DNA from: Strongylocentrotus purpuratus
Lineage: Eukaryota; Echinodermata; Echinoidea; Camarodonta; Strongylocentrotidae
Assembly: GCF_000002235.5 (NCBI RefSeq)
Contig: NW_022145544.1
Coordinates: 1,094,501 to 1,158,500, forward strand
Length of the DNA: 64,000 bases
Direction of reading: 5' to 3'
How positions within the stretch are numbered: the stretch's first letter is position 1; each line of letters opens with the position of its first letter. Below the pieces are notes generated by a model, which was not told the DNA's origin, did no database searches, and worked only from the letters and a program-made list of their open reading frames with translations. Below are positions 63,342 to 64,000 of this stretch, piece after piece. The position numbers and the translations under genes were made by a program.

Positions 63342-63458
63342 GGTGGTCAATATGCTTCCAAGAAATTTTGCAGGGTGTCTCTGGAAAACACGGGAAGAAA
63401 GATGGCTTCCATCCACACGATGAAGGTGATAGCGCTGTGAAACTCTGTGCTAAAAACA
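63342..63458 (+). CDS. Possible additional or alternative smad6 linker exon (weak candidate)
   Basis: A 117-nt (39-codon) open segment with a T/C-containing acceptor (ccttcataccccatgcag) and a consensus-like donor (AACA|GTATGT at 63459). Its length is a multiple of three, and it reads open when joined in phase 1, exactly the phase required after exon 3. The peptide includes KHGKKDGFHPHDEGDSAVK, a charged, linker-like sequence. Against it: no residues recognisable from any Smad linker, a short open frame that can arise by chance, and an alternative acceptor at 63373 in the wrong phase. It could be a species-specific linker insertion, an exon of another gene, or noise. Confidence 0.18.
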
Positions 63459-64000
63459 GTATGTTAAAAATTGTTCAGCTCATAACTAAGCCTCATGTAG
63501 ATTCTGTGTGAAGTCTGTTACGATATGTTTTGTTTAAGGAACTGGGAGGTATACATTATACAGCAGGTTGTGATGAAAAACAAGTTATGGGTATCCTGTT
63601 GATTGGAACCAGTGTACATTCAGTGCGATGCTTTCATCTATTTGGGCTACTGTAAACACATGTCACAAACTTGACTCTTATCTTCTCTAGACTCAAGAGG
63701 ACCATGTCAGGTTCGCATATCGAGAATCAGTCAAAATTTGAAATATGTCCAACAGTTGCGAACATTATAGGCACTTTGGGCGTAGTTTTTACGATGATAG
63801 GAACGGTGAAATTTTTTTGAAAGAGAATATGAAGCCCCTTCAGGAGTTTGGGAGAAAAGTGAGAGTCACGATCGCTGTTTGACCTTCCAAAGATGAAAAC
63901 ACAAGTCACTCTGCCCTCAAGAATAACTGCTTGGAGTACTTGGGAGTGACACAAGAGCATAGAGAGATCTCTCCCCTTACCAGAGACAGAGAGAAAGAGA

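Larger units (their letters stand above)
32083..64000 (+). other. smad6: smad6/7 transcription unit (5' part, runs off the right edge)
   Basis: Span of the inhibitory-Smad locus as far as it can be followed. The left edge given is the first upstream ATG of the leader, not a mapped start site. Coding segments are 32319-32742, 33157-33210 and 34676-34780 (583 nt, 194 codons plus one base). Introns are 32743-33156 (414 bp), 33211-34675 (1465 bp) and 34781 to beyond 64000. The missing C-terminal part should be a MH2 domain of roughly 200 residues. The gene has the same order as vertebrate SMAD6/7: MH1 exon, tiny PY exon, linker exon, then MH2. Vertebrate SMAD6 and SMAD7 arose from one ancestral gene, so this invertebrate copy is related to both. 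Linker residues lean towards SMAD6. Confidence 0.85.

Overview
The window looks like genomic DNA from a marine invertebrate deuterostome, most likely a sea urchin. This is inferred from the single inhibitory-Smad gene, from abundant GA/CT microsatellites joined to long G/C homopolymers, and from many short palindromes (TACATGTA, TAGGCCTA, TACCGGTA), a texture I associate with echinoid genomes. The species cannot be fixed from the sequence, and amphioxus or another echinoderm is not formally excluded. No prokaryotic, organellar or viral gene was recognised.

Only one protein-coding gene can be supported: the 5' part of an inhibitory Smad (Smad6/7 family, closer to vertebrate Smad6), on the + strand. 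Three coding exons are visible. Exon 1 (32319-32742) holds the family N-terminus MFRSRRSALVRRLLRSR and a whole MH1 domain. Exon 2 (33157-33210, 54 nt) carries the Smurf-binding PY motif ESPPPPYSR. Exon 3 (34676-34780) is linker. All three introns are phase 1. The MH2 domain is not in the window, so intron 3 is either over 29 kb long or is interrupted by small exons I could not prove. One weak candidate exon lies at 63342-63458.

Layout: 1-30.7 kb is gene-free flanking DNA with microsatellites, polypurine tracts, small inverted-repeat elements (a 131-bp MITE-like copy at 21078-21208 with an older relative near 1.6 kb), a 44-bp spacerless palindrome (9416-9459), local tandem duplications and some motif-dense patches that may be enhancers. 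About 30.7-32.3 kb is the CpG-richer promoter and leader. It contains the compound Smad element CGCGCC-AAAAT-GTCTAGAC at 31690-31708 next to a CCAAT box, and a leader full of upstream AUGs. From 34.8 kb to the end is intron 3, with many TACATGTA palindromes, simple repeats, a perfect 68-bp tandem duplication and candidate intronic enhancers.

How the parts fit: inhibitory Smads are feedback inhibitors of BMP/TGF-beta signalling, and in sea urchin embryos smad6 is a known BMP2/4 output of the dorsal (aboral) ectoderm. A palindromic Smad box with a GC-rich Smad1/5-type half-site at 5-bp spacing just upstream of the gene is what a direct negative-feedback loop would predict. This is the most informative regulatory observation in the window. 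I found no clearly new biological system; the candidate exon, palindrome enrichment and repeat architecture are the leads that most need computation.
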